A DNA stretch of 64,000 nucleotides from Lautropia mirabilis (GTDB lineage Bacteria > Pseudomonadota > Gammaproteobacteria > Burkholderiales > Burkholderiaceae_E). Of the stretch, positions 48,191-56,457 are shown piece after piece. How positions within the stretch are numbered: the first letter of the stretch is position 1; each line of letters opens with the position of its first letter. Made by a program: the position numbers and the translations under genes. The notes under the pieces are model-generated. The model did not search any database, had not been told where the DNA came from, and saw nothing but the letters and a program-made list of their open reading frames with translations. The stretch spans positions 1,250,001 through 1,314,000 of the forward strand of contig NZ_LR134378.1 in assembly GCF_900637555.1 (NCBI RefSeq), in the 5' to 3' direction.

Positions 48191-50563
48191 ATGCACACCC
48201 AAGACTCTTCCTTCCTGTCCGACTGGCAGCGCCAGCGGCTCTCCATCCACGTCGACCGCGCAGTGACCGAACTGCGGCGAGGGCGGCCTCTTCTGATGGT
48301 CGATGCCAACAGCATTGACAGCCTGCTGCCGAAAGGAGTTCAGGGCCCCTCCAATGTCTGGCTGTTTGCGGCGGTGGAGACGCTGACGCCCGATGGCTGG
48401 GAGCGGTTGCGGCGGCTGAGCCCCCTCGACCTTGGCTTTCGTCTGCTGCTGTCCGGCCAACGGATCGAGACGCTGGCACGGCAGCAGGGCTGGTCGAACC
48501 TGATGCCAGGGAAGGGGAGCAACCTGGAGCGGCAAGATTTCGAGCAGCCGTTCGAGTTGTTTCTGATGCCAGATCAGGGAAGTGCCGCGTTGCCGGCGAT
48601 TCGGGCCTGTGCGGGGCTGGACGGGGAGATTCCGCGTGAGGTAGCGCTTCTGATGCGCTACCAGCTGCTTTCCCTGGCCGGGGATCCCCAGGCTTCGGAC
48701 TGGGGAGCGCCTCATCAGAAAGTTGAACCAGCAAGGACGACCAGTGGGGAGGCTCCATGGCTGGCGCAGCCAGGGGTGAGCAGCCCCCCCTTGCAGCTAG
48801 CACGCTCGGCTCTGGCGCTGGCGCGGGAAGCCCGTCTGGCGCCGGCGGTGGTTTGTTACAAAATCTCGTCGGAGCAGGCGCACGACCTGCTGGACGCCGG
48901 TCTGATGCATGTCGACCCGGCGCAAGTGCAGGCCTTCGTGGCCACCCGCCCCATCCAGCTGGAGCAGGTCAGCGATGCCCCGGTGCCGCTGGCCAGTGCC
49001 TGGGCAGCCGATCGGGAAGCTGCAGCCCGGGGGGATGGGACACAACCGGTCGGTGCAGTTGGGGGCGATGCCGCCCAGTCGGGCGGGTTCGCCGGACGTG
49101 CTGATGGTGATCACGCCATCGACAGCCGCTTCGTGGTCTTCCGCGAGAAGGACAGCGACTTCGAGCATGTTGCCGTCATCGTCGGCAATCCGGACTTCAA
49201 CGGCAAGGAGCCGGTGCGGGTCCGGCTGCATTCCTCGTGCCTGACGGGCGATCTCTTTGGCAGCCTGCGTTGTGACTGCGGCGATCAGCTGCGCGGCACG
49301 GTGCAGCGGCTGGCGAAGGACGGCGGCGGCATCGTGCTGTACCTGTCGCAGGAAGGGCGGGGCATCGGCATTGCCAACAAGCTGCGTGCCTACCGGCGGC
49401 AGGATGCGGGGCTGGACACGCTGGATGCCAACCACGCGCTGGGCTTCCGGATGGACGAGCGCCACTTCGAGGTGGCGGCTGCCATGCTGAAGTCGCTGGG
49501 CTGCACGCACATCAACCTGCTGACCAACAACCCGGCCAAGATTGCCGCCCTGCGTGACGCCGGCATCGACGTAGTGGAGCGTGAAGGGGTCAAGGGCGGG
49601 GTCAACGCCCACAACCAGCGCTACCTGCTCACCAAGATGAAGCGCGGCGGCCACCTGTTCGATCAGCAGGATCTGCAGATGGACGCCGACAGTACCTCGG
49701 GCGGAATGTCGGGCATGGCGTCTGCCATGAGCCATGAAGGCACGATGCCTGAGGGCGCTGTCCAGACCGAGGCTGGTCATGCCACGGCCGAGGGCAGATC
49801 CGCGTCGCCCGCGCAGGCGCTGGGCATCGAGGAGGGCGCAGGGCGTCTTCTGCCGACGGCCGCGTCGGGGGCTGAGGGCGCTGACGCCTCGCCCGAAGGC
49901 CGGCCGCTGTCGGTCGCCATCCGTGAAAGGCTGCAGTTTGCCAACCGGCGCTTCCACGCCAATGACAATATTGCCGACTTCATTCACGACGAGGCCGAGC
50001 TGGATGCGCTGCAGGACGAGGTGGCAGAGCGGATGCAGGCGCTGCTGGAATCGCTGGTCATCGACACCGAGTCGGACCACAACACGCAGGACACGGCACG
50101 GCGCGTGGCGCGCATGTACCTGAACGAGGTGTTTGCCGGCCGCTACCGCAAGGCGCCGGCCATGACCGAGTTCCCCAACGTCGAGAAGCTCAACGAGCTG
50201 CTGGTGGTGGGCCCCATTACCGTGCGCTCGGCCTGCTCGCACCACTTCTGCCCCATCATGGGCCGGCTGTGGATCGGGGTGCTGCCCAATGCCGACTCCA
50301 ACCTCATCGGCCTGTCCAAATATGCGCGGCTGGCTGACTGGATCATGAGCCGGCCGCAGATTCAGGAAGAGGCCGTGAAGACGCTGGCTGATGAGCTGGA
50401 GCGGCGCCTGGTGCCGAATGGTCTGGCCGTGGTGATGAAGGCTGACCACTTTTGCATGCACTGGCGCGGTGTGAAGGACGAGAGCCAGATGACGTCTTCC
50501 GTCATGCGGGGCGCCTTCCTGCGCAATGCCAGCCTGCGGCGCGAGTTCCTGGGGCTGATCTGA
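48191..50563 (+). CDS. Fused GTP cyclohydrolase II (RibA) and GTP cyclohydrolase I (FolE)
   Basis: The 790-residue protein joins two GTP-consuming enzymes. Residues about 1-305 resemble a degenerate RibB-like fold (LRRGRPLLMVDA) lacking the catalytic acidic DDEDRENEGD motif. Residues about 309-490 are RibA: zinc cysteines C350, C361 and C363 (CLTGDLFGSLRCDC), YLSQEGRGIGIANKLRAY, LDANHALGF and NQRYLLTKMKRGGHL. An ~80-residue Ala/Gly/Ser linker follows. Residues about 570-790 are FolE: TARRVARMYLNEVF, zinc/catalytic C682, H684 and H685 (SACSHHF), C755 (HFCMHW), and QIQEEAVKTLADELE. RibA starts riboflavin synthesis and FolE starts tetrahydrofolate/pterin synthesis, so one polypeptide would feed both. 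All key residues of both enzymes are seen, and the frame is unbroken from ATG 48191. Confidence 0.93.
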   Translation: MHTQDSSFLSDWQRQRLSIHVDRAVTELRRGRPLLMVDANSIDSLLPKGVQGPSNVWLFAAVETLTPDGWERLRRLSPLDLGFRLLLSGQRIETLARQQGWSNLMPGKGSNLERQDFEQPFELFLMPDQGSAALPAIRACAGLDGEIPREVALLMRYQLLSLAGDPQASDWGAPHQKVEPARTTSGEAPWLAQPGVSSPPLQLARSALALAREARLAPAVVCYKISSEQAHDLLDAGLMHVDPAQVQAFVATRPIQLEQVSDAPVPLASAWAADREAAARGDGTQPVGAVGGDAAQSGGFAGRADGDHAIDSRFVVFREKDSDFEHVAVIVGNPDFNGKEPVRVRLHSSCLTGDLFGSLRCDCGDQLRGTVQRLAKDGGGIVLYLSQEGRGIGIANKLRAYRRQDAGLDTLDANHALGFRMDERHFEVAAAMLKSLGCTHINLLTNNPAKIAALRDAGIDVVEREGVKGGVNAHNQRYLLTKMKRGGHLFDQQDLQMDADSTSGGMSGMASAMSHEGTMPEGAVQTEAGHATAEGRSASPAQALGIEEGAGRLLPTAASGAEGADASPEGRPLSVAIRERLQFANRRFHANDNIADFIHDEAELDALQDEVAERMQALLESLVIDTESDHNTQDTARRVARMYLNEVFAGRYRKAPAMTEFPNVEKLNELLVVGPITVRSACSHHFCPIMGRLWIGVLPNADSNLIGLSKYARLADWIMSRPQIQEEAVKTLADELERRLVPNGLAVVMKADHFCMHWRGVKDESQMTSSVMRGAFLRNASLRREFLGLI

Positions 50564-50765
50564 CCCCGGCGGGGTTGATCCGGTCCCGGGCGCTTCGGAG
50601 CTTTGGACCATGCACCGGTTTTCTGTGGCCTGTGCCATGGCCTTTCCGGGTGGTTTATGGCATGTTTCGTGCTGTGTCGTCGAGGTCCATGCACGGACCC
50701 GATAACCCTTGTCTGGTGTCCGGCCCGCCTGTCGCGGGTCGGGTGATCTGGAAAAATAGCCTCCC

Positions 50766-51782
50766 ATGGAAAAACAGACTCTCCTCGTGACCGGCGGTGC
50801 CGGTTACATCGGCTCCCACACCGTCGTGGAGCTGCTGGCCGCTGGCCATGACGTGGTCATCCTCGACGACTTCAGCAACAGCTCGCCCCAGGTGGTGGAT
50901 CGCATCGCCGAGATTGCCGGCCGCCGTCCCGCCCTGGTGGAGGGCGACTCGGGCAACCGCGACACGCTGCGTCGCCTGCTGGCCCAGTACCCGGTCGATG
51001 CCACCATCCACTTTGCCGGCTTCAAGGCCGTGGGCGAGTCGGTGGCCAAGCCGCTGGCCTATTACGGCAACAACGTCAGCGGGACCGTGGTGCTGCTGGA
51101 ATGCCTGGAAGAGGCCGGTGCACGCCGCCTGGTGTTCAGCTCCTCGGCCACCGTCTACGGTGATCCGGCCAGCGTGCCCATCCGCGAAGACTTCCCCACC
51201 GGCCCCACCAACCCCTATGGCCGCACCAAGTGGCACATCGAGCACATGCTCAATGATCTGGCGGTGGCCTCGCCCGAGTGGTCGATCGGCATCCTGCGCT
51301 ACTTCAACCCGGTGGGGGCTCATGCCTCGGGCCGCATCGGCGAGAATCCGCGCGGCATTCCCAACAACCTCATGCCCTTCGTCACCCAGGTGGCGGTGGG
51401 CAAGCGGCCGCAGCTCTCGGTGTTCGGCGGTGACTACCCCACGCATGACGGTACCGGCGTGCGCGACTACATTCACGTGGTGGACCTGGCGCTGGGCCAT
51501 CTGGCCGCGCTGGAGAAGGTGGTGGCCGGCAAGGGCGCCTGGACGGTGAACCTGGGCACCGGCAAGGGCTATTCGGTGCTGGACTTCGTCAAGGCCTTCG
51601 AGAAGGCCAGCGGGAAGCCCATCCCGTACCAGATCGTCGATCGCCGTCCCGGCGACGTGGCGCAGTGCTATGCCGATCCGTCGCTTGCGGCCGAGATGCT
51701 GGGCTGGCGCGCGCAGCGTGACCTGCAGCAGATGTGTGCCGACAGCTGGAACTGGCAGCAGAAGAATCCGGACGGCTACTGA
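50766..51782 (+). CDS. galE: UDP-glucose 4-epimerase
   Basis: GalE interconverts UDP-glucose and UDP-galactose for surface polysaccharides and galactose use. The 338-residue protein has the NAD motif GGAGYIGSHTVVEL, VLDDFSNSS-like NAD contact (here ILDDFSNSS), the catalytic Ser and YxxxK (SSSATVYG, PYGRTKWHIE), and RYFNPVGAHASG. Length is typical. It is 202 bp behind the RibA-FolE gene, with its own terminator downstream. Confidence 0.97.
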   Translation: MEKQTLLVTGGAGYIGSHTVVELLAAGHDVVILDDFSNSSPQVVDRIAEIAGRRPALVEGDSGNRDTLRRLLAQYPVDATIHFAGFKAVGESVAKPLAYYGNNVSGTVVLLECLEEAGARRLVFSSSATVYGDPASVPIREDFPTGPTNPYGRTKWHIEHMLNDLAVASPEWSIGILRYFNPVGAHASGRIGENPRGIPNNLMPFVTQVAVGKRPQLSVFGGDYPTHDGTGVRDYIHVVDLALGHLAALEKVVAGKGAWTVNLGTGKGYSVLDFVKAFEKASGKPIPYQIVDRRPGDVAQCYADPSLAAEMLGWRAQRDLQQMCADSWNWQQKNPDGY

Positions 51783-52552
51783 GCGGCGTGACTGACCCTA
51801 TCCGGCCTTGCGCCGGACGCAGGGCCGGCTCGGTCGGAGGCGGGGCCCGGAAGGCATTCCGAACGCATCCGTAGCCTCTCTACACATGGCGCCAGATGGC
51901 GCCATTCTTGTTTCCAGGCCTCATGAAATCATGGGGAATACCCGAATGTGATGGGGTGAAAATGTCGGCCGGCATTTTGTCTCCATCTTCTGTGGATCGG
52001 CTTGTGGCGCTTGATTTCGGGTGATTGAAAAATAAATCGACAACTCTTTGGGGCCTCGTTTGAGGCCACACTATGGGGTCTTTGTGATCTGCATGATCGG
52101 GGTTGATATAATGACATCCGTCATGCAACGATAATTTCCCGGCAATCATCCATTTCATCATTCCTCTGCCGGGGAATATGCGATCAGCCATTTGGCTGTT
52201 CCTTTCTTTCGTGTGCCGGGCAGATGTCACCCTGGCAAAGCGGTGCTGTAGCGTATTTTCTGCTCATCCGCTGCACCAGATCGTGACGGGGCGTCCATGC
52301 TCCTGCGGGAGTTCTTTCGTGGCGCCCATTCGGGGGATTTCTGCTGTTTCCACACCCTCGGCCCAGGCATTTCCCTGGATACATCCCGTATCCCCTTCAC
52401 CCTGCACCGGTATTGCAGGGCATGGACCGCCTTCATTCGGGCGGGTCTGTTCCTTCTGCCCGCGTTTCAGCCGGGCTGCCGGTCAGAGGGTCGGCGTCGC
52501 TTCGTCCGTCAGGACGCATCGTCGGGCCTCCCATCCAGAAGAGGAGTCCATC
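51783..52552. other. AT-rich intergenic region between galE and the betaine-type transporter
   Basis: 770 bp. It holds the galE terminator (51886-51915) and a near-perfect 20-bp inverted repeat at 51959-51978 (AAAATGTCGG/CCGGCATTTT). A lower-GC stretch extends to about 52300. A minus-strand open frame (51880-52230, 116 codons) has no ribosome binding site or recognisable domain and overlaps the terminator. The promoter of the transporter operon should lie at the right end. Confidence 0.5.
51886..51915 (+). terminator. Rho-independent terminator of galE
   Basis: ATGGCGCC and GGCGCCAT pair perfectly around the loop AGAT and are followed by TCTTGTTT, about 100 bp past the galE stop. Confidence 0.75.
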
Positions 52553-53635
52553 ATGTCACGTTCCAACCTGCTGTCACCCGCTGCCGTTCCGGCTTTCTCG
52601 CCGGCATCGTCCGTCATGCGCCTGTCGCGGCCTGTCGGGCGGCTGATGGCCATGGCCGCTCTGGGCGCTGCTGCCTGGCTGGGTGCGCCGGCTGCACATG
52701 CCGCCGACACTCCCGCCTGCGAAGTCAGCCATCCGGTGCGCTTCGGCGGCATGAACTGGGAATCCAACCTGGTGCTGACCGAGATCGAGCGGCGCATTCT
52801 TGAGAAGGGCTATGGCTGCCAGACGGACGTGCTGCCCACCGAGACCCTGTCGGCGCTGGCCGCCATGGGCCGCGGCGATCTGGACGTGATCAGCGAGATC
52901 TGGCAGAACAGCATCGCCGATCCCTGGGCCAAGGCCGTGGCCACCGGCAAGGTGAAGTCGATCGGCACGGTCTACCTGGGAGGCGAGGGCTGGTACATCC
53001 CGCGCTATGTGGCCGAGCGCCTGCCGGAGCTGAAGTCCATCGAGGATCTGCCCCGGTTCAAGGACGAGTTTGCCGACAATGAGGACCCCGGCAAGGGCCG
53101 CTTCTACGGCTGCCCGGTGGGCTGGGGCTGCGAGGTGGTCGCCACCCAGATCTTCAAGGCCGACAAGAAGCTGGCGGAAGCTTTCAACCTGTTCGCACCT
53201 GGTACCGGGGCTGCCCAGAAGGCCGCGATCACCTCGGCCTACAAGCGCAAGCGCAACGTCGTCTTCTACTACTGGTCACCCACGCCGATGGTCGCCTCGA
53301 TGGATCTGGTGCGGCTGAAGTTCCCGCCCTATGACAAGGCCAAGCACCAGTGCCTGACCGATGCGGACTGTGCCAACCCCGAAGTGGTGGACTACCCCGA
53401 GAACCCGGTGCTGACGGGCGTCAACACCAAGTTCTCTGAACAGGCGCCCAGGACCACCGAGTTCCTGTCGAAGGTGTCGCTGCCGGTGGATGTGGTCAAC
53501 GGCATGCTGGCCGAGATGGATGCGGAGTCGCTGGAAGTGACGGACGTGGCCGACCGGTTCCTGAAGAACCACGCCGATGTCTGGACGAAGTGGGTGCCGG
53601 CCGATGTGGCCGAACGCGTGAAGGCGGGGCTCTGA
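52553..53635 (+). CDS. Glycine betaine/choline-type ABC transporter substrate-binding protein
   Basis: The 360-residue precursor starts at 52553, where GAGGAG precedes the ATG; the frame open further upstream is not protein-like. A long signal peptide ends ...GAPAAHAA. The OpuAC-type fold is seen in VRFGGMNWESNLVLTEIERRILEKGYG, TETLSALAAMGRGDLDVISEIW, PVGWGCEVVATQIF and VVFYYWSPTPMVASMDLVRLKFP, with aromatic residues likely to form a cage for a quaternary amine. The ligand may be glycine betaine, choline, carnitine or a related osmolyte. It is the first gene of a three-gene operon, 1 bp before the permease. Confidence 0.92.
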   Translation: MSRSNLLSPAAVPAFSPASSVMRLSRPVGRLMAMAALGAAAWLGAPAAHAADTPACEVSHPVRFGGMNWESNLVLTEIERRILEKGYGCQTDVLPTETLSALAAMGRGDLDVISEIWQNSIADPWAKAVATGKVKSIGTVYLGGEGWYIPRYVAERLPELKSIEDLPRFKDEFADNEDPGKGRFYGCPVGWGCEVVATQIFKADKKLAEAFNLFAPGTGAAQKAAITSAYKRKRNVVFYYWSPTPMVASMDLVRLKFPPYDKAKHQCLTDADCANPEVVDYPENPVLTGVNTKFSEQAPRTTEFLSKVSLPVDVVNGMLAEMDAESLEVTDVADRFLKNHADVWTKWVPADVAERVKAGL

Positions 53636-53636
53636 C

Positions 53637-54491
53637 ATGTTTCCGCAACTCTTCGACCCCGTGAAGCTTCGCAAGGGCATCGACAGCTTCGTCGATGGCA
53701 TCGTCACCGACTATGGCGACTCGCTGGGGGCACTGTCCGACCACTTCGAGCGCTGGCTGGGCTGGTTCGAGAAGCTGCTGCGCACGGCGCCGTGGTGGTC
53801 GGTGGTGCTGACGGTCATCGTCGTCGCCTGGCTGCTCACGCGCCGTATCGGCCTGTCGCTGCTGATGGGCGGGCTGCTGTGCATCATCGGTCTGCTGGGC
53901 CTGTGGGACGCCGGCATGCAGACCCTGGCGCTGATGCTGATGGCCACCTTCCTGTCGGTCGTCATCGGCATCCCGGTCGGCATCCTGATGGGGCGGGTGG
54001 ACTGGGTGCGGGCCGTGCTGAACCCCGTGCTGGACGTCATGCAGACGATGCCCAGCTTCGTCTATCTCATCCCCGTGGTGATGCTCTTTGGCCTGGGCAA
54101 GACCCCGGCGCTGATTGCCACCATCATCTACGCGGTGGCCCCGCTCATCCGCCTCACCGATCTGGGCATCCGCCTGGCGGACAAGGAGGTGCTGGAGGCC
54201 TCGCGCGCCTATGGCGCCAATACCTGGCAGCAGCTCTTCGGGGTGCAGATTCCGCTGGCGCTGCCCAACATCATGGCCGGCATCAACCAGACCACGATGA
54301 TGGCGCTGGCCATGGTGGTGATCGCCTCGATGATCGGGGCCACCGGCCTGGGCCAGGAGGTGCTGCAGGGCATCAATCGGCTTGAGGTCGGTCGGGGCCT
54401 GATGGCGGGCGTCTCCATCGTGGTGCTGGCCATCCTCTTCGACCGCATCACCCAGGGCTATGGCCGCCGGCAACGACGAGGAGCGCACTGA
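53637..54491 (+). CDS. Glycine betaine-type ABC transporter permease (ProW-like)
   Basis: The 284-residue protein has the OpuAB/ProW membrane domain with about six helices and the conserved EAA-like loop EASRAYGANTWQQLFGVQIPLALPNIMAGINQT. Other typical blocks are GIPVGILMGR and PVLDVMQTMPSFVYLIPVVMLFGLG. A ~50-residue soluble N-terminal part precedes the first helix. It starts 1 bp after the binding-protein stop and overlaps the ATPase gene by 1 bp. Confidence 0.94.
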   Translation: MFPQLFDPVKLRKGIDSFVDGIVTDYGDSLGALSDHFERWLGWFEKLLRTAPWWSVVLTVIVVAWLLTRRIGLSLLMGGLLCIIGLLGLWDAGMQTLALMLMATFLSVVIGIPVGILMGRVDWVRAVLNPVLDVMQTMPSFVYLIPVVMLFGLGKTPALIATIIYAVAPLIRLTDLGIRLADKEVLEASRAYGANTWQQLFGVQIPLALPNIMAGINQTTMMALAMVVIASMIGATGLGQEVLQGINRLEVGRGLMAGVSIVVLAILFDRITQGYGRRQRRGAH

Positions 54492-55930
54492 TGAGCAAGA
54501 TCGAAGTCAGCCACATCTACAAGATCTTCGGCCCGCATCCCGATCGCTGGCTGAAGGCCGTCCAGGATGGCATGAGCAAGGAGGAGCTGCTGACCCGCAG
54601 TGGTCATACGCTGGGCCTGCGCGACATCTCCCTGTCCATCGACGAAGGCAGCATCTACGTCATCATGGGCCTGTCGGGTTCGGGCAAATCCACGCTCATC
54701 CGGCACTTCAACCGTCTCATCGAGCCCACCTCGGGCGAGATCCGGGTGGATGGCCAGAACGTGGTGGAGCTGGGGCGGCGAGAGCTGGCCCACCTGCGCC
54801 AGCAGAAGATGAGCATGGTCTTCCAGCGCTTCGGCCTCTTTCCGCACCGCACCGTGCTGGACAACGCCGCCTACGGTCTGGCCGTGCAGAAGGTGCCGCG
54901 CGCGCAGCGTGAGGAGAAGGCGCGCTACTGGCTGGACCAGGTGGGGCTGTCGGGCTTCGAGCATCAGTACCCGCACCAGCTCTCCGGCGGCATGCAGCAG
55001 CGGGTGGGGCTGGCCCGCGCACTGGCCACCGATGCCGAGATCCTCCTGATGGACGAGGCTTTCTCGGCACTGGATCCGCTCATCCGCCGCGAGATGCAGG
55101 ACCACCTGCTGAAGCTGCAGGCACGGCTCAACAAGACCATCGTCTTCATTACCCACGACCTGGACGAGGCGCTGCGCCTGGGCAACCGCATCGCCATCCT
55201 GAAGGACGGCGAGCTGGTCCAGGAAGGAGAGCCCGAGGACATCCTGCTGGAGCCGGCCACCGAGTACGTGCAGTCCTTCCTGCAGGACGTGAACCGCAGC
55301 AAGGTGCTCAACGCCGGTCATGCGCTGCAGGAGGGTGCGCGGTTGACGCTCACTATGCGTACCCGGCCGAACCATGCGCTGGAGCTGCTTCAGGCGCGCA
55401 AGTACGACTATGCGCCCGTGCTGGACGGCAAGCGGCTGGCTGGCGTGCTCACCGTCGGGCGCATCATTGATGCCCTGAAGGAAGGCGCGCGCGACGTGTC
55501 CGAATACGTCGAGGAGATGGCCTCGGTGCCGTCCACGGCAGGGCTGGACACCGTGCTGGGCCACCTGTTGCAGAGTGACCAGCCGCTGGCCGTTACGGGC
55601 GAGCACGACGAATTCGTCGGCATGCTGTCGCGCAGCAAGGTGCTGAGCCTGGTCAGCAACGAGACGCCCGAGCTGGTGCCGGAAAATGCCGCCAGTGTGC
55701 AGCAGGCGGCAGCAGAGGCCGCAGAAGCGGTGGCCGTGGCAGAGGCGATCGTGAGTGCCGAATCTGCCGGGAACGTCGATGCGGCGAGGCCGGGCCATGT
55801 GGATGCAGCCGCCGCCGGTAAGGCGTCGGATACGCCGGGGGCTGCTGAGGCGCTGGCTGATGCGGCGGGCATGAAGGCGGGAGCCGCAGACGCCCGGAAA
55901 GCGGCCTCGGCCACCCAGGAGCGTTCCTGA
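54491..55930 (+). CDS. Glycine betaine-type ABC transporter ATPase with CBS domains (ProV-like)
   Basis: The 479-residue protein has Walker A GLSGSGKST, signature LSGGMQQRVGLARAL, Walker B ILLMDEAFSALDP and switch histidine THD. The HxDRWLK-type N-terminus (FGPHPDRWLK) is typical of ProV. Residues about 275-390 form a CBS pair (YDYAPVLDGKRLAGVLTVGRI, LPVTGEHDEFVGMLSRSKVL-like), which in OpuA senses ionic strength. The last ~80 residues are an unusual Ala-rich tail (AAEAAEAVAVAEAIVSAESA). The stop codon abuts the stop of convergent folK with no gap. Confidence 0.94.
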   Translation: MSKIEVSHIYKIFGPHPDRWLKAVQDGMSKEELLTRSGHTLGLRDISLSIDEGSIYVIMGLSGSGKSTLIRHFNRLIEPTSGEIRVDGQNVVELGRRELAHLRQQKMSMVFQRFGLFPHRTVLDNAAYGLAVQKVPRAQREEKARYWLDQVGLSGFEHQYPHQLSGGMQQRVGLARALATDAEILLMDEAFSALDPLIRREMQDHLLKLQARLNKTIVFITHDLDEALRLGNRIAILKDGELVQEGEPEDILLEPATEYVQSFLQDVNRSKVLNAGHALQEGARLTLTMRTRPNHALELLQARKYDYAPVLDGKRLAGVLTVGRIIDALKEGARDVSEYVEEMASVPSTAGLDTVLGHLLQSDQPLAVTGEHDEFVGMLSRSKVLSLVSNETPELVPENAASVQQAAAEAAEAVAVAEAIVSAESAGNVDAARPGHVDAAAAGKASDTPGAAEALADAAGMKAGAADARKAASATQERS

Positions 55931-56455
55931 TCAGGCCAGTCGCCGGCAATCCTGCCCGTGCTCGGTGGCCATCAGCTGCGCCAGCAGCGTGGCCGCCGTT
56001 CCCAGACCGGACACGTGCAGGTCGGCATCGATCTCGGCCAGCGGCATCAGCACGAACAGTCGCTCATGCAGGCGCGGATGCGGCAGCGTCAGCACCGCAT
56101 CCGTGCGGGTCTCGCCAGCGACCAGCAGCAGGTCCAGATCCAGTGTGCGGGGGGCGTTGCGAAACGGCCGCTCACGTCCGAAGGCCAGTTCGATGGCCTG
56201 CAGCCCTTCCAGCAGCGAGAGCGGGGGCAGGGTAGTTTCCACGCGCAGCACCTGGTTGATGAAGGGCGGGCCGCCCGCGTCCACCGGTGCGCTCTCGTAC
56301 AGGCTGGAAACGGCCGTCACCCGTGTCTCGGGCAGCTCGCCGATGCGTTTTCGTGCGGCTTCCAGCGTTTCCTTCGGGCCGCCGACGCGGCTGGGCAGGT
56401 TGGCCCCCAGGCCGATCCAGGCCGCGCGGGGCTTCGTCCCGTTTCCCGTGGTCAT
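55931..56455 (-). CDS. folK: 2-amino-4-hydroxy-6-hydroxymethyldihydropteridine pyrophosphokinase
   Basis: FolK transfers pyrophosphate from ATP to 6-hydroxymethyl-dihydropterin in folate synthesis. The 174-residue protein starts at 56455 (MTTGNGTKPRAAWIGLGANL). It has SSLYESAPVD, PPFINQVLRVET, the signature RNAPRTLDLDLLLV, and LPHPRLHERLFVLMPLAEI. Starting instead at 56644 would add non-homologous sequence lying inside pcnB. It follows the pcnB stop by 2 bp, a common bacterial pairing. Confidence 0.96.
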   Translation of the reverse strand: MTTGNGTKPRAAWIGLGANLPSRVGGPKETLEAARKRIGELPETRVTAVSSLYESAPVDAGGPPFINQVLRVETTLPPLSLLEGLQAIELAFGRERPFRNAPRTLDLDLLLVAGETRTDAVLTLPHPRLHERLFVLMPLAEIDADLHVSGLGTAATLLAQLMATEHGQDCRRLA

Positions 56456-56457
56456 GA

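Noticed and set aside
51880-52230. 116-codon minus-strand frame in the AT-rich gap after galE
   Set aside because: No ribosome binding site or domain, and it overlaps the galE terminator.
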